A DNA stretch of 64,000 bases from Epinephelus fuscoguttatus (taxonomy: Eukaryota; Chordata; Actinopteri; Perciformes; Serranidae): NCBI RefSeq assembly GCF_011397635.1, contig NC_064769.1, positions 19,237,207 to 19,301,206 of the forward strand, written 5' to 3'. The translations under genes and the position numbers were made by a program. Position 1 is the stretch's first letter. Every line of letters begins with the position of its first letter. Below the pieces are notes generated by a model, which was not told the DNA's origin, did no database searches, and saw only the letters and a list, made by a program, of their open reading frames with translations. This document shows positions 24,342 through 38,300 of the stretch, piece by piece.

Positions 24342-24783
24342 TTAAAGAAACACTTCACCTACAAAATTACCGTTTGTAAAACAATTAGTCATGCCATGCT
24401 ACCTTCAATCATTAAGAAAAATTCCCGGTACTAAAAAACCTTACTATTGGAGTGTGGCTTTGAAGAGAGCATATATAAGTCTCACTTTAAGTTCAGTTTT
24501 TAATTGTAAGATTTATCAAAGATTCATGTGTTCAGGAAGTACTGAGCTTACAACTTGATAAATGAGATCTGGATTGTTCTGCACGAGTTATGAGAGAGTT
24601 TGCAAACTGATGCTTTGATATAGTTTTGATGTTGTTAAATGTGGTCGCCTATCGATCAATGAATTCATTCATTAGCCATTTTCAATGGAGACATGCAATA
24701 AAAGTTTTCTTCACAAATTAATGGTAACATGGCATAACTATTGATTCACAAATGGTCATTTTGCGGGTGAAGCATTCCTTTAA
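24342..24783. mobile_element. MITE with long terminal inverted repeats (442 bp)
   Basis: The left end (TTAAAGAAACACTTCACC...) and the reverse complement of the right end (TTAAAGGAATGCTTCACC...) match over about 50 bp at roughly 80 % identity. TTAA lies at both termini. Non-coding. Confidence 0.7.
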
Positions 24784-26363
24784 TACTTAACCATGACACA
24801 CTGCTGTTTGCTTGGAACGTTTTCTACCTCATTAGGTAGCCTTCTGAGAAAGCTTTTAAAGATGAAAAGAAGTTTGCCACTTCAGAAATTACCACTGAAT
24901 GTGAGAGAGATTGCAAATTCATAAAAGAGTTACAGCTGCATCAGCTCTTTCATGCTGACCAGATGTAACTATGCAACCGTCTTCAAAAGTGACACTTTAT
25001 ACTTTGCATTGAACATCTTCTAACACAGGTAACCTTACTTCTACTTGAGTTAACTGTACTCTTCTTGTGCTGGGTATTCTGGTTGTCTTTCCACCCCTGG
25101 TTGAAACTGATCTGGCTCACAAGAACGAGTGACACATTAGACCCGAGATCTACAACAGGTACTCTAACTTTGAGGGCACATTGACTTTATCAGTGATTGT
25201 AAACCATAGCTGTACGTATGTGACCACAGGCAGCATCTAACACACTGGAGTTACAGCAGCACATCAAATAAACAGAGATCACAAGTTGCCCATAACTTAC
25301 TGCCAGCTGAGACGTCCCAAACCTCAGAACAAAAGTTAGTCTGTGCGGAGCATCATGTTAAACAAAGCTTATGAAAATAAACATTGATATTTTCTTACAG
25401 GTATGACATACAGTTTATAAATAGAATAGCATTTGGGTTATTTTGATAAAGAATTACATTGATACATACATCTTATATATTTGCATAATGCTATTAAAAT
25501 TGATTCAAAATGGATTTCACACGGGCCATCCAGGCCATTTCTGTGACAACTGCGCCCACACATGCATACACACACACACACACACACCCACGCACACAAC
25601 ATCAGAAGTATGGCTGTAACATTTCAACTCCAAAAACTACTGATACTTTACTGAACAGTGGAATCACCTGCTGGAGCTGCTGGATGGAATGAAGGTTTGC
25701 ACACTCTTGGTACTGCTGGCCTTACACGGTGCTCGACGCACTGAAGCTACTTTTATAATCACAGTTTGCTCACTAAACAAACGTTTAACTCTAAGCAAGT
25801 GGCGTCACAAAGGTTCGAGATTAAAATACTGTCATTGCATCTTAAAAACATTTAAAAATGACTAAAAGGAAAATAAAAAAATGATGTCAGTTGTGTAGAT
25901 TAAGGTTAATCTATTCTGATCCATGACGCCAGGTGTCTCTCAGACTTTTGTCCCCTCAGGCAGCTCAGCCACGCCAGACACCCAGCTTCAAGGAGCACAA
26001 ATGATGACCTCTGTCTGGACAAGTACAATGTAGGAGGCTCATCTGCTTGTTGTTCTAATTGCTTTGTATATACACAACATTGTACTGTTGGATTTTTTGT
26101 GGATTATCTGTTTGTGAGGGAAGGAACAGTAACAGATTCTGTCCTACAGCATAAAGATGTTTGATTACCATGATACAACAACAAAATAAATACATGTTTT
26201 GATTGACCTGTAATTTTGCATCTTTTTTTTTTTTTAAAGGAATGTACGGAAATGCTTACACTGATTAATCTGGGAAAACAAAAAGATGGTGTTAACACTG
26301 ATTTAGTTGAAATTAGGAGCATCATTGATAATAAATTATACTGGTATCAGGAATGTCTTTGGG
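24784..26363. other. Region downstream of git2, presumably its 3' UTR
   Basis: No coding sequence supported. A CA microsatellite lies at about 25566-25590. No canonical AATAAA on the minus strand was found between the git2 stop and this point. Confidence 0.4.
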
Positions 26364-29300
26364 TTAGTTGCTGTTTTCTTTGGTTGTCACAGTGACAAGT
26401 TGCTTGGCGGCTTTGGCAATGTCATATGCGCACTGGATGACCTGCTGAGTGACCAGCTGGATGTCCGACGGGCAGGGGTTGTGCTCCGCGGCCTTCTGGC
26501 ACTCTCCGTGGAGCCGGCTGGCGCTCGAAGTGAGCAGACACAGAGACCCTCGCACGGTCTCCGAGGACGGCCTCTGTGAGGGGAAAGGAGGGATGATGGA
26601 GACTCGATAAGGGACTGACTTGACAACCCCCATAAATAAACCCTCATTGTGGTCAGCGGGCTGTGTGTGTGAGTAAACATAAAACAAAGTAATCCAATAA
26701 ATGGTAAATATAAAACAAAGTAATGCAATGAGCGGGGCCCTCCCGATCCAAACAAGTAATACATGATTGCCTTTGGCTGTTTTCAAACAAACAACAAATC
26801 CCTTAATTGCTCGGGGGGAGGGACGTCAAGCTGTTGGTAGGAGTCATCTTACCTTGGGAAACAGGGCGGCCATCTCTGTCACAGCCATGCAGATTTTCTC
26901 TGAACAAGGCAGGAAGCTGCGGGAGATAAACACAAAAGGCTGAATGGGTGACCAACCACTCCTGTGCAATATATCAAGCATCAATGTAAAACATCTACCA
27001 GTTTATGCAAATTCCGATTTAAGTAAACAGTTAAAATGTCTGCCTATCTTCTGTATGATTACGTGACTGCACTGAGATAGCCAGCTTGGGTGAAATGTGT
27101 CACAAAAGGTGCTAAGAATAAGCAAATACAACGCGGGTTAGTCGACAGCGCTGTGTTAAGGCTTCAAAATTAACTGCCTTAATTTCAGTCACACCGGATG
27201 AAACAATAAATACATCAACATCATGACTTATACTCAAACTGAAAGCAGTTTTATGGGCCACAGAGAGCAATATCCTACCAGAGGAAGCCATAAATCAAGC
27301 TGTGAAGGCCTGCATTAGACCTGGAGAGATACCTATAGTATAAATATTAATTATTATACTATTTGTGCACATAATGTTTGGTTTGGAGCCACTTTGTAAC
27401 AGTCAGCTACAACATTCTTCACAAAATTAAACACAAAAAAGGGCAATATTTCCATGAAATAACCTCTCATTAATACCTCTTAATAAAGAGGTCAGTGCCC
27501 ATTTAAAAATATTTATACATATATTTAAACTGGAAGGAAGTAAAATGGTTAATATCTAACATCATGATAAAAAAAAAAACAGGACAGTACAGTAATGTAT
27601 AACTTAAAAACAGGAAATGAATACATGGATGAAACCTCACTGACTAACTCGCTGAGGATTTGGCAGCTCACAGGGGAATACGTGACCGTGTGGTGTTTCC
27701 TGTCAGCTGTGTTTAAAAACCCAAGGCCTACCCCCAGCAGACATGCCATTTCTAGGACACAAGCACAGAGGCCAGTCTGTGAGGCTAAATATCAGAGGCT
27801 TTCACTGCAGTTCTTTGAGACCAAGAGTGCTGCTGGTTCATGATATTACTGCAATCGCCTTGCAACTCAGGTGTAAATCTGTCTGTGGTTAGCTGGCTAG
27901 AATAAATGAAAGCTGGCAGAGCCCGGAGGACAACGATTGAAAACAAGTGACCGAGAAGCAGCTGAGACGGAGGATGAAACACCATTTACCCTTTTTAAAG
28001 GACAGACAGAGTGACAGAAATACAGCTGTGTCTGAGTAGAGTTCAAGCTGCATTAAATAATGAAGAGGTCTGACTTGTACGAATCATTAACCAACTTTGA
28101 ATATATTTGATGTTGACAAATTTTATACTTTTTACTTATATTACGTATCTATTAATCATAGACTACCTTTCATGTTTGGTCTCCTGGGCAGCTCTCAGAA
28201 GCTCCTGTATATTCTTAGTGATCTGCTCTGTCTTGCAGATGACGTCCTCTGTGCATGGCAGGGTGGCATCTTCCTCAGCGTCCTCCCCAGGCTCCACTGC
28301 TTCAGAGGCTGGAAGAGGGCTACTACAAATGAACAAAAAAAAATGTTATGGCTTACAGCTATATATACTCTAACTGGTTTGCAGTAAGTATACTGACTGT
28401 AAATTAAAGGTTCAAGGTCCAAGATTCAGTGGATTGTCATTCAAACATGTTAAAGAGCATGAGGGAATTAAATTTATTACCCTGGTCCAGCAGCATACAG
28501 AATAAATAACATTTAAGATAGATTTATTATAAATAATTAAGTAACCTAAAAGCCTATAATAAATACAACACATAGTTAAAACCAAGCAGCATGGTAAAGT
28601 GCGTAATAGTGCATCAAAGGGTGCATGCAGTCGCAGCTGTATAAAGTGCAAGCCAGAGCGTTCATAAGCCTCACACTAGCAGTGAGCATGCAGGCTGCAA
28701 CCAAGTGAAACCTCTTCCGTGTGCCAAGTGTGTAGAAGGAACTACAGTGGCTGAAACAAAAACCCAAATGACCCGATGTAGAGTTAGGGCTTGGTTTGTT
28801 CATTGTGCACTGCCGTAGAAAGAACATGGCTATGTGGAAAGGGGCCTGCTCCAAATGTAGATATAAATGGCTCATTCTAAGGTCACAAAACCACCACAAT
28901 CATTCTGAGTTTCAGGCTCTTTTACACTAATAAATATGTACAATTTATGCGAATATTCTCCCCTAAATCCTACACACTGAACCTTTCAATAAAACTGAAA
29001 ATAATATAACAGTCGTTGACGTAAAAATAAATAGTGGAGAACTGGTTCCATTCATTTAAATCTACTCTACAAATAGTTGTCAATCATTAGCCCTACATGT
29101 GCGTAAACGGCAGAAGAATAACCGAAGGCCACTCTCGTGTTGATTTTTTGCAACAGGTAGCTTACGTCAGACAGGTGCAAGTCCTAACATGTTTAATCAG
29201 TCCAGTACAGCCAGACTGTTCCAATCAGAAACTCTTTCTCAACATATGTCAAAACTAATATTAGTCTAGCTTGTTGCTCACTGTTTGTGTGACCTTTAAC

Positions 29301-32300
29301 TTTGTAAGCTTCTGCAACAATGTCATCATCTGCAGCACCAGAAACAAGAAGAAAAATCATCCCATTTAATTTGAGTTCAAAGTTCATTTCTTACTCCATC
29401 GCTTCACTTCCCTTTAACATTTCTATTTCAGTAAATACTGCGTACATCCTGTAACTATGAGATGCATGATATAAATCACTTTAAAGAGTTAGTGTTTAAC
29501 AAAAATAAATAAATAAAACAATTTTTGAATTATCTGAAGAATCAAATTATGTACGAAGGTACAAAAATTAATTGATTCTATAAGTGGTACTTATTATTAT
29601 TGCTTTGTTTTATCTTAAACTATTTACCTATTCTTTTATTTTTTTAAGAGTGAATTTTTATTTTTGTACTTACTTATATTATTTTTATTTTTTTTTATTT
29701 TTTTTTTTTTTACCAATATGTTTTCTCATGGGTTGAAATATGTTTATTTATCATACCACAAGGACTGTTGTTGAAGGCATAGTCATCTAACAAATGTTTT
29801 ATCTGTATTTAAATATTTTGTCACTTTACCTTCAAAGAAAAAGGGAGAAAAAAAAGAAACACTTTGTAACTACGATGTGATGAAAGAAATGTGCTCAAAT
29901 TCTGTACAAAATAAAAATTTTAAAAAATATATTTGAAGAAACACATGGCATTTTTTGTGTGGTAACACTTATCAAAATATACAAATATTTACAAACGTTT
30001 GCCGTGAAAACTGTGTTTAAAATCCACAATTTTTTTTAAAAACATATAAACAAGAAAATCCAAAATGAGTTACACAATCAGTGCCATTTTGCAAAAGGTG
30101 GGTACAAAGCTAAGGCACGTTCTTACCCAGTCTCCTCCAGTTCAGAGTGGTTGGGCGTAGTGTCGTAATCATTCTCCAGCATGATACTCTGTCCTTCCAG
30201 ACTGCAGCCCTACAGAGGCACCGGCAGATTACCATCAATCAGCTGTTTCTGATTATATATACTTTATATGATCAACACAAACACAGTACCAGAGCAACTG
30301 TAGGCACATACAAGTCAGAATCATGCATTTCTGAAATCAAACACATGTTGTCAACATTTGGTTTCAAAGCAGATGAAGAGAAAAAGACAGGAAACATCAA
30401 TCCAGGTCACTGTGCTGGAACAGTGGATGCGATTAGTAGATGCGAAGAAATCCTGATGTTTACTGTGGGTGCACTTATCAGTGGCTGTGACTAATAAGCA
30501 CATTGTGATTTTTCTTTCATAGATATTGGACTCCTCTGTCTGATCAATCAAACAGCTTTCTCTAGTACAACATCTCATCATCACTTTGGCTTTAACCATA
30601 GCTGCTTTGGCTCAAGTAAACATCCAAAGTTGTCCAGATAACTGAACTGAAGCAGAGGCACTGTGGTGCATGCAGGCAGGCAGGCGATACTGATACAAAG
30701 CAGTTTGAAGACAGAGGTCAGGAGAGAGAAGACTGTGGGATCAAGCAGGGGGACAGGTTTCGCCGTCCCCCGGGGCTGCCTCTGAACCGAGGGGAACTCA
30801 AGTACTTAACCCTTCGAGATCGCTCATCCCACGACCAGGACAGGGAAGAGGGGAAGGTAGGGAGGGAGGAAGCAGCCGTCCCCAAAGGACCCCTCCCAAT
30901 CTAGAAAGGGGTCAAACCAAGTTGAGCATACTCTAATGAGATGCAATGAATGAATGACTTAATGAATGAATGAAAAACCAACACCAGCCCCAAGCCAGGC
31001 ATCATTATTATGTCTCGGCATGGCAATCCAGCAGGAACATTGGTGCCTCTGTGCTTACATTGGTCGGGAAGGGTTGTAAAATGACTCCGTCCTCATGCCG
31101 AGCTGTTTCGACTCGGTTGGGGTACTGCCTCGGAGAGGAGCCTGTCTCGTACATGGACATGGCGCGACCTCCGCGGGGTGGGTGTCGACCAAAGGGCCCC
31201 TGGAGGTGTTGTTGTCCGCTGGGGGTTTGCCATCGCAGTGTTGTGTTTTCAGTCTGCAGGGAGTTCAGCTGAAGGGAACAAAACATCTTTCAAGTCAGCT
31301 CTAGCTGGGGGATGATCTCCTTACAAAAGCTCGGCCAGACATTAATAATAGAGTAGAATACGGCTAAGCCTCTGGGAGAGGCCCAATTCCTCTGTGTTGA
31401 GTTTATCATCACCTCTGTTTTGTTTTTGGTTTCTCTTCTAAGTTTTTCTCACAACAGAAGGGTTTGTTCTTTTACAAATGCTGACACTGTGTTGATAACA
31501 ACACCTGAAATACACACTGAGAAAGTGCAGTATCAGTGATTGCCCTTATTTACATGTAACACACTTAGAAACTGAAAAGAGCCAAGGAAACATGACTTGT
31601 GCAGCTTTCAGTCTAAATATGTAAATTATCATAAAGACAACATATTAACTTTGGGGACATAAGATAAAGTACAAAACCTATGATGCGTGAAGAGCAAAGA
31701 CAGAGAGGTCAGAACTACCAGGCTACCACAAAAGGGGTGTTGCCTACAGTTTGGTCCCTTTCTCTGATTTGTTCAGAAATGCCTTGGGGTCCCACTGAGT
31801 CAGCACTACAGGTTTTGGTGGGTGCAGATAAGAAACTGGAATGGCCATTTTTGTCAGATAAAAAACAGTATGGTTGAGAAGTAAATAAACCAGCAGGAGG
31901 AGGCAGCACATTATGTTACTTTCTCTCAGACAGCTGAGGAGAGAAACAAACTGGGCGCTGGAGAACTGTGACGCATAAAAGAAAGCCAAATGATACGCTG
32001 CCATCTCCCAAAATGGGTGCGTAGGTGACAAACCTTGTCTTTTTTTTTAACACAATATATTTTCTAAGCATGCAAATTTGGTCTGGCCCTACGGTGATAC
32101 ACTTGGCAACACTATCAGGCGCTTAGTATCTAGTAGCAGCAACTGAGGACAGGCAAACAGAGAAATGATTAGGGAAAGGTAACATTAAGATTTTATCGAT
32201 ACTACTACTTTCTTGAGAGCAGCAACAGTATTTTTTACAACAGCAAAGTCACTATATAAATAACATTCCTGACATCACAATACTGAGTGAAGAGAAGGCT

Positions 32301-35300
32301 TGTTTTTACAAGTCACTGTAAAGTCACTCCTCCTGTCCTCTGTCCTGCTCCCTCTCTGCTGATGTGTTCACTGCATGCGGGTAACATTAGCGCTGGTTGA
32401 GAAAGAGGGGGCTGTTTGCATCAGCTGACAGCTTAGTTTAAATGTACTACCCAATTTTAAGGTAAGGAGCAAACTAAGCCTAATGCTTATACTACATACA
32501 GACAACTGCCATTTTAGCTTATGTGTAACAATTTGCTATTAGCCAAACTAGCGTGCTGTTTACACGTGCACTGATAAAGCAATGGCTTTTTACTTGTGAC
32601 GATTTAATTGCACTTGCAGTCACGAGTGTAGCTGCCATCAACCCGAGTAATTTTTGAGTTATCTTCAACAGCCTCTCTGCTGCTCACTGACTTTACTCCA
32701 TTTTGTGTGTGGGTGTGTGTGTGTGTGTATGTGGAAGGGTTCAGCCCCAGCCCAGAGCGCAGGTGAGAGGCTGCAGGATGATAATGAATTAAAATAAGTT
32801 ATTAAAAAGTACTGATAAAAGAACCGATAACGTTGGAGCTTATCAATACTACAGTCTTTGATAATGTAGCCCCAGGGCTCATTTAATACCTTGTTTCGAT
32901 ACCCATGCCTTATAATGATAGTGTGGTTGCCTGTGAGAGAATACAATCCCATTAATACTTAGTCACTTAGACTAAAAACAATCAAACTTACTCATCTGGA
33001 CAAAGTGTAAATCTGATATTTAGGCAGACTGGAGAGCTGTCAGATACCGATAAAAGCTAATGCCTCCCAGAGACATTTGAGTCAGATTGAAAATTGATTG
33101 CAAAACACTTAAAAGATTTATATATAGCTGTATTTGGTAGAAATGTATTGGCATACAGAATAGTGAAAACAGTCCACACTAGGGTGGATATATTTTGCTG
33201 AATTACCAGGATGTTGTGTCAAGAAACAGGCGCTGCTGTTGTATTTTTTCTAGCATCATTAAGTATTGGAGGATAGCAGAAATCTTAACAGAGGAGGATT
33301 TCCTCAAAACCTCTGCAAGTAAAACAAAACCAAAAAAAACATGCATGGTTAAGTACCACTGGACGATCTAGCTTAAGAGATAAAGAACTGGGTGATGTAA
33401 CATGCTTGGAAAAAATCTATAGAGATTGTTGCCAATGCTTGCTACATGCCTGGAGGTGTCAGGGATCCAATTTAATGACACTTGTGCAATGGAGAGGACA
33501 GAGTTCCTAACTCTGGTGATTCACCCACACTCAGACTCTAATCACTGCAACATTTAGGTAGTTTGTGGCTGGTGGCTGCAGGATGGTTCTATAGATTTGC
33601 AGTGATGGATCATAATGTCCTCTGTGATTACAAATCTGACTTGTGACTCAGTTTTAAACCATAAAGAATTATAACATCCACTCTTGTGTTGCCGTTTCAC
33701 TGAACAGCATAGCAGAGGAAGTCTGGTGATTGTTAATTATTACCACAGGAATTTTACCCCATCCAGAAACATAGCAGCCATGTTCTCTGTAGCAGTGAAG
33801 AATTTCAATTGAAATTCCAACACGTATTGCATTATGACCTTATGGCATTTTCACCCACTTATATGTCAAAATCTGGTCTTCACTGCAACTGCAAATTCTT
33901 AAACTGTATAATTTATACATTGTATAATTCTAAAAAGAGAGAAGGCAATGTCTGACACATTCAAACAGGCATGACCTCAACATAAATTACTAATGTATGT
34001 GGGGGAAATCAAATTACTAAAAGTCTCTGGTAACATAGGGGAGGATCAAGTCTTGCACACACAGACTTATATTTTCACACTAATTGTGTTTTAGAGCTAC
34101 AGTAAGAGGAAGCAAAGGCTACCGACATGAGCAAGTATCAGAGAAGATGTAAACATCATAAATCCAGTACAGAGTGACCTCTAATTATGGCTCTTGAAAT
34201 ACCACCATCTAATCAAAGTGATGGATTCAAACTATAAGGGCAAACTGAGTTAAAACACAAGCTTGCAAAAGAAAAGAGAGTAAACTATCTGCAGTATAAT
34301 TATATATGAAATGACATACCTTGCTCTGCATCGACCGCAGCTCCTCACTGAGGTGACAATTGACTTTAAGAAGCTGCTGTATTTTGGCTTCAGATGCAGT
34401 GAGGGCACTCTTCACCTCCATAAATTCCTGCACCGTGATAGGTCCATCAGAAAGGTCAGATGACTCTGAGCTCTGCAGCAGAATGTGACATAGCATAGGA
34501 GCACATTTGATGAGTTTAAAATGCAAAGCAAGGAGCTGCTTTAAATCTTGTAACAGTAGTAGGTTCAAACAAGACATGAACCTTGGTCCTTCCATCGTTG
34601 CAGCTGTCCCCACAGGTGGCCTCTTGCACTGGATCTTCATCTGATGCCACGCTGTCATAATCAGGCTGGTCATTGTCCTGGCTCTCACTGTTGTGGCGAC
34701 TGTTCATTCCCTGAAGGATCAGCTCCACATTTTCTGAGGGCACACCACCAGATCAAAGCAGTGGAGATCAAACAAGCCCTGCTGGCTACAGCCTGCTTTA
34801 TAAATCAAACAGCTCAAGGAGCACATTTTATTTTCATTCACTGCATCCAAAAATCAGGACTAGCTCTCATTTATTAAACCCCTAACAATCAAACCGGCTG
34901 TTATGTGGTCTTCTATAATTTAAGAACGTAGGCGTTTTCATTATTAAAGCCCCAATTCACAATCTGTGTTTGGCACCGCTTCTGCACAAACATCAGTACA
35001 TATGGTCCATATTCTAATGGTGGCCTATATAACTGAGCCCACATGGTCCATATTTATATGCAGTAGTCAACACTAAGTTCCTGCATCTTATTTGCAACCA
35101 ATTTAGGCTCTCTCCACTGCTTGTTCTTTTTTTTTTCTCATGCGTATATGCTAATAAGCACATTTACTGCAGTACAAGCATTGATAAACCCCAACACAAG
35201 GGTGCATTAGCAAGGAAACTCAAGGTCTGTTAAAACTAAAAACTGAAGGATATACTGTACCTTTGGGACTGTCGCAGGAGTTACCCCACTGCCGTCGCTT

Positions 35301-38300
35301 AGCGTCAGTTAGAATATCAATAACCAGGGTGGCAAATTCATGAGCACTAAACCTCGCCAATTTCTGACGACCCTGAGGAAACAAATGCATCAAGATACAA
35401 ACAGAAAAAAAATACGGCAGCACTGTTAGATCCAGGATTCACACAAGAAATTGAAGTTTAAACCACTGGTGCATCACTTGCCTGGTTTCTGGTAGATGAG
35501 TACTCTGGATTGACAGGCAGAAAAGGCACAACTGTGGTGTCTGTTACGAGTGTGCTGTGGTTCTGAGTGGCCAACCACACTGAAAAAGCACAAAACAAGA
35601 TATAACATTAAAGACAGAAATTCAAATACAGGCATAAAAAGCTTTATACATGATATATTTTTACAAGTCTTGCAACCTCACCTGCATCTGTTTCTCTTCT
35701 GTCAACTTCATCATAAACATCCATGGCGAGTTCTTCAAACTGATGGTTACTTAGCTGGAACAATATAAAGCAGAATTTCTGGCTGACATCTGAAATAATT
35801 GAACAGCAGCTGAATTTTGGCCTTTTGGACCTTGAATCACATGTAAGAATCTCTTACCGACTGGAGCTTCTTTTTTGCAGCTTTTGCAAACTCTGACAAA
35901 TCCAGGCTGCTTTGGGCAGAAAATAAATCAAATTTATAGATCTGCTGACAAAATTCCACACAAACAAGGCGACAGGCAATGGTAAAACATACTTACTTAT
36001 TTCTTATCCATCAAAAGAATGCAGCATAGGAAAAACAAGATCATTATTTTAAGTACAACATATAGCACTCACTAGTAGCCAGGAGCCTGTCGGAGCCGAT
36101 AGTATCATTGGGATTGTTTTCTGTGCATTAAAAGATCTTGGCTCTTGTAACTAAAAGATATGAAACAAACTTAAAACATCAGTATTACCTGTCTGCCATC
36201 TGTGGAATGATGAAGTGCTGCCCGTTTCTGTGATCTACAACACAACAAGGACATGATCGTGAGCGACTACCATTAAAAACAAAACCTTCAGCTCCAAAAT
36301 GCCGTGCAGCAGCTACACTTGATGCACCAACTTACCTGGTCTTCTACCACAAAGGTAAAATGTTAACCGGTCAGTGAGTTCATACTGTATCTCCACTAGC
36401 CTCTCTGCCAGCTCCTGATGCCCAGCTTGTCTGCGCAGATTAGAAATAAAAGGTTGTGTTTCAGGAATATGGCATTATGTTATGGCTACCGAATGCCTCA
36501 GGTAGGATATCATGAAATTGAAACTGTGTGTCCACAACAATTCCTTTTTGATTAAGAGGGTGGAATTAACTCAGTGTCTAAGTAATGAGCGTAAAACTGA
36601 AATAGAAAGTGTGTAGGGGTACGCTGGCCATAGTGACTAATCATGCTTAGACTCTCTGTTATGCCACAAACACCATGAAGTATATCATATACTAATGTGT
36701 AATATGACAAACCCCTGTCAGCTCCAGTACTATTCTTTATTTCTAGGTGTTCATTCCAACTTTTGCTCAACAAAACTAGTCAAGCTGAGTCAGCTAACAC
36801 ACTGTGCTATGGACTTTTTTCCTTCACCCCCTGCCTCAGTTAGTCATACTCTTATTGAATTACTAAGGCTCTAACAGAATGCCACTGTGTCTGTGTCTAA
36901 TGTTCATTGTAGTGCTAGAAATGCTAAATATTTTAGCTATGTCAGATGAAGACTGTTTTTGCCCTTGGTTTCTAACTACACTTTTTCAACCCATTTTTGT
37001 TTTCTTACAGTCACTCCCCCAAGTCATTATTTGCATCATTTCCTCATTAAGACCTCAATGTATGAATAGTACAAGTTATACACATTTATTTTTTCTGTGT
37101 GCACTACGACTGTGTTCAGTCTCCAAAGGATGTGTATCATTTCCTGTAGCACAGCCACCATTGAGCTGGGCTGTGTCTGTTAAGGCAATGCTTGCAGAAA
37201 CACTAAAGGTTAGTCATGCGAACAGCAACAACAGTAAAAACTGTTGGCAGTTTGCAAAGTTTTTCAACATCGCCAACAGTGTGAGATTAAACCGCAGTGC
37301 ACCGGAAATCAAGGGTGCTGGAGAAAGGCTGTGAACTTACTCTGACTTTTGCCATCTCTAGAACTGTAAGGTGTTAGTGACATTATATAGTGTTGGTACA
37401 GACTTCCCACTGCTCATAAAAAAAAAACATTTTATAGCAGAACAAATTCAAGTCTTACCTTGCATAATCAATGGGGGTCTTTCCACTGGAGTCCAGAGCC
37501 CCGGGATCAGCTCCATAAACTGCCAACAGCTCTGCTTGTAACATTTGTCCTGCCTTTGCTGCTATGTGTAGTGGAGTGTTCCCTTTCTCCTGTGGTCCCC
37601 AAAACAACACAGTGATGAAGCATTAGTATCATGTCAACTTTAAAATTGCAAAATGTGCTCTTTGTTTATTCCACAACACTTACTGGATGGAAGAAGTTGG
37701 CCTGTGCTCCCAAAGATAAGAGTCTTAGGCAGGTCTCCAGATTTCCGGTCCTAACACTGGAGTGGAGTTGCTGAAAGGAGATAAACAAGTGGTTTGATTG
37801 TGATGTTAGTACACACAGAATGCCTTGATACACCTGCCCAGAGCTGAGTGGCATTGTGGTATTTTTCTGCTGGCATCATTTTTAAAAGGTGCACAGACAT
37901 GACAATATACATTCATGGGTGCATTACAGACAACAGCAGATTTTATGCCTTCTGTGCATACACCTACATGCACCTCTCTCTTTCTAAATCACAAAGACTT
38001 TCCTGTTAATCAACCATAAATGGCTATTGAAATGCCTACTACTAATAAGCATATAATCCAGCTTGTCCTTAAATTATATGCAAGGAATAAATAAAGAATT
38101 CAGAGCACAAATCCAAGAAGAGACTGAAATAGATGCAGCAGTCACAAGACTTGAGGTCGATAGATTATACTACATGATAGTCACAGTCTTAGCGTGACCA
38201 GTGCAAGAAAATGTAAGTGGCAGACGTCACAGCAGCACTACTGCTAAATATCAATCTATAAATAAGCAGAACCATTTCCGAAATTTCGGGGAAGTGGTCA

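Noticed and set aside
36879-37334. 151-residue open frame on the plus strand in a git2 intron
   Set aside because: No domain, no similarity that I recognise, no splice or promoter context, and it lies within an intron of a well-supported gene.
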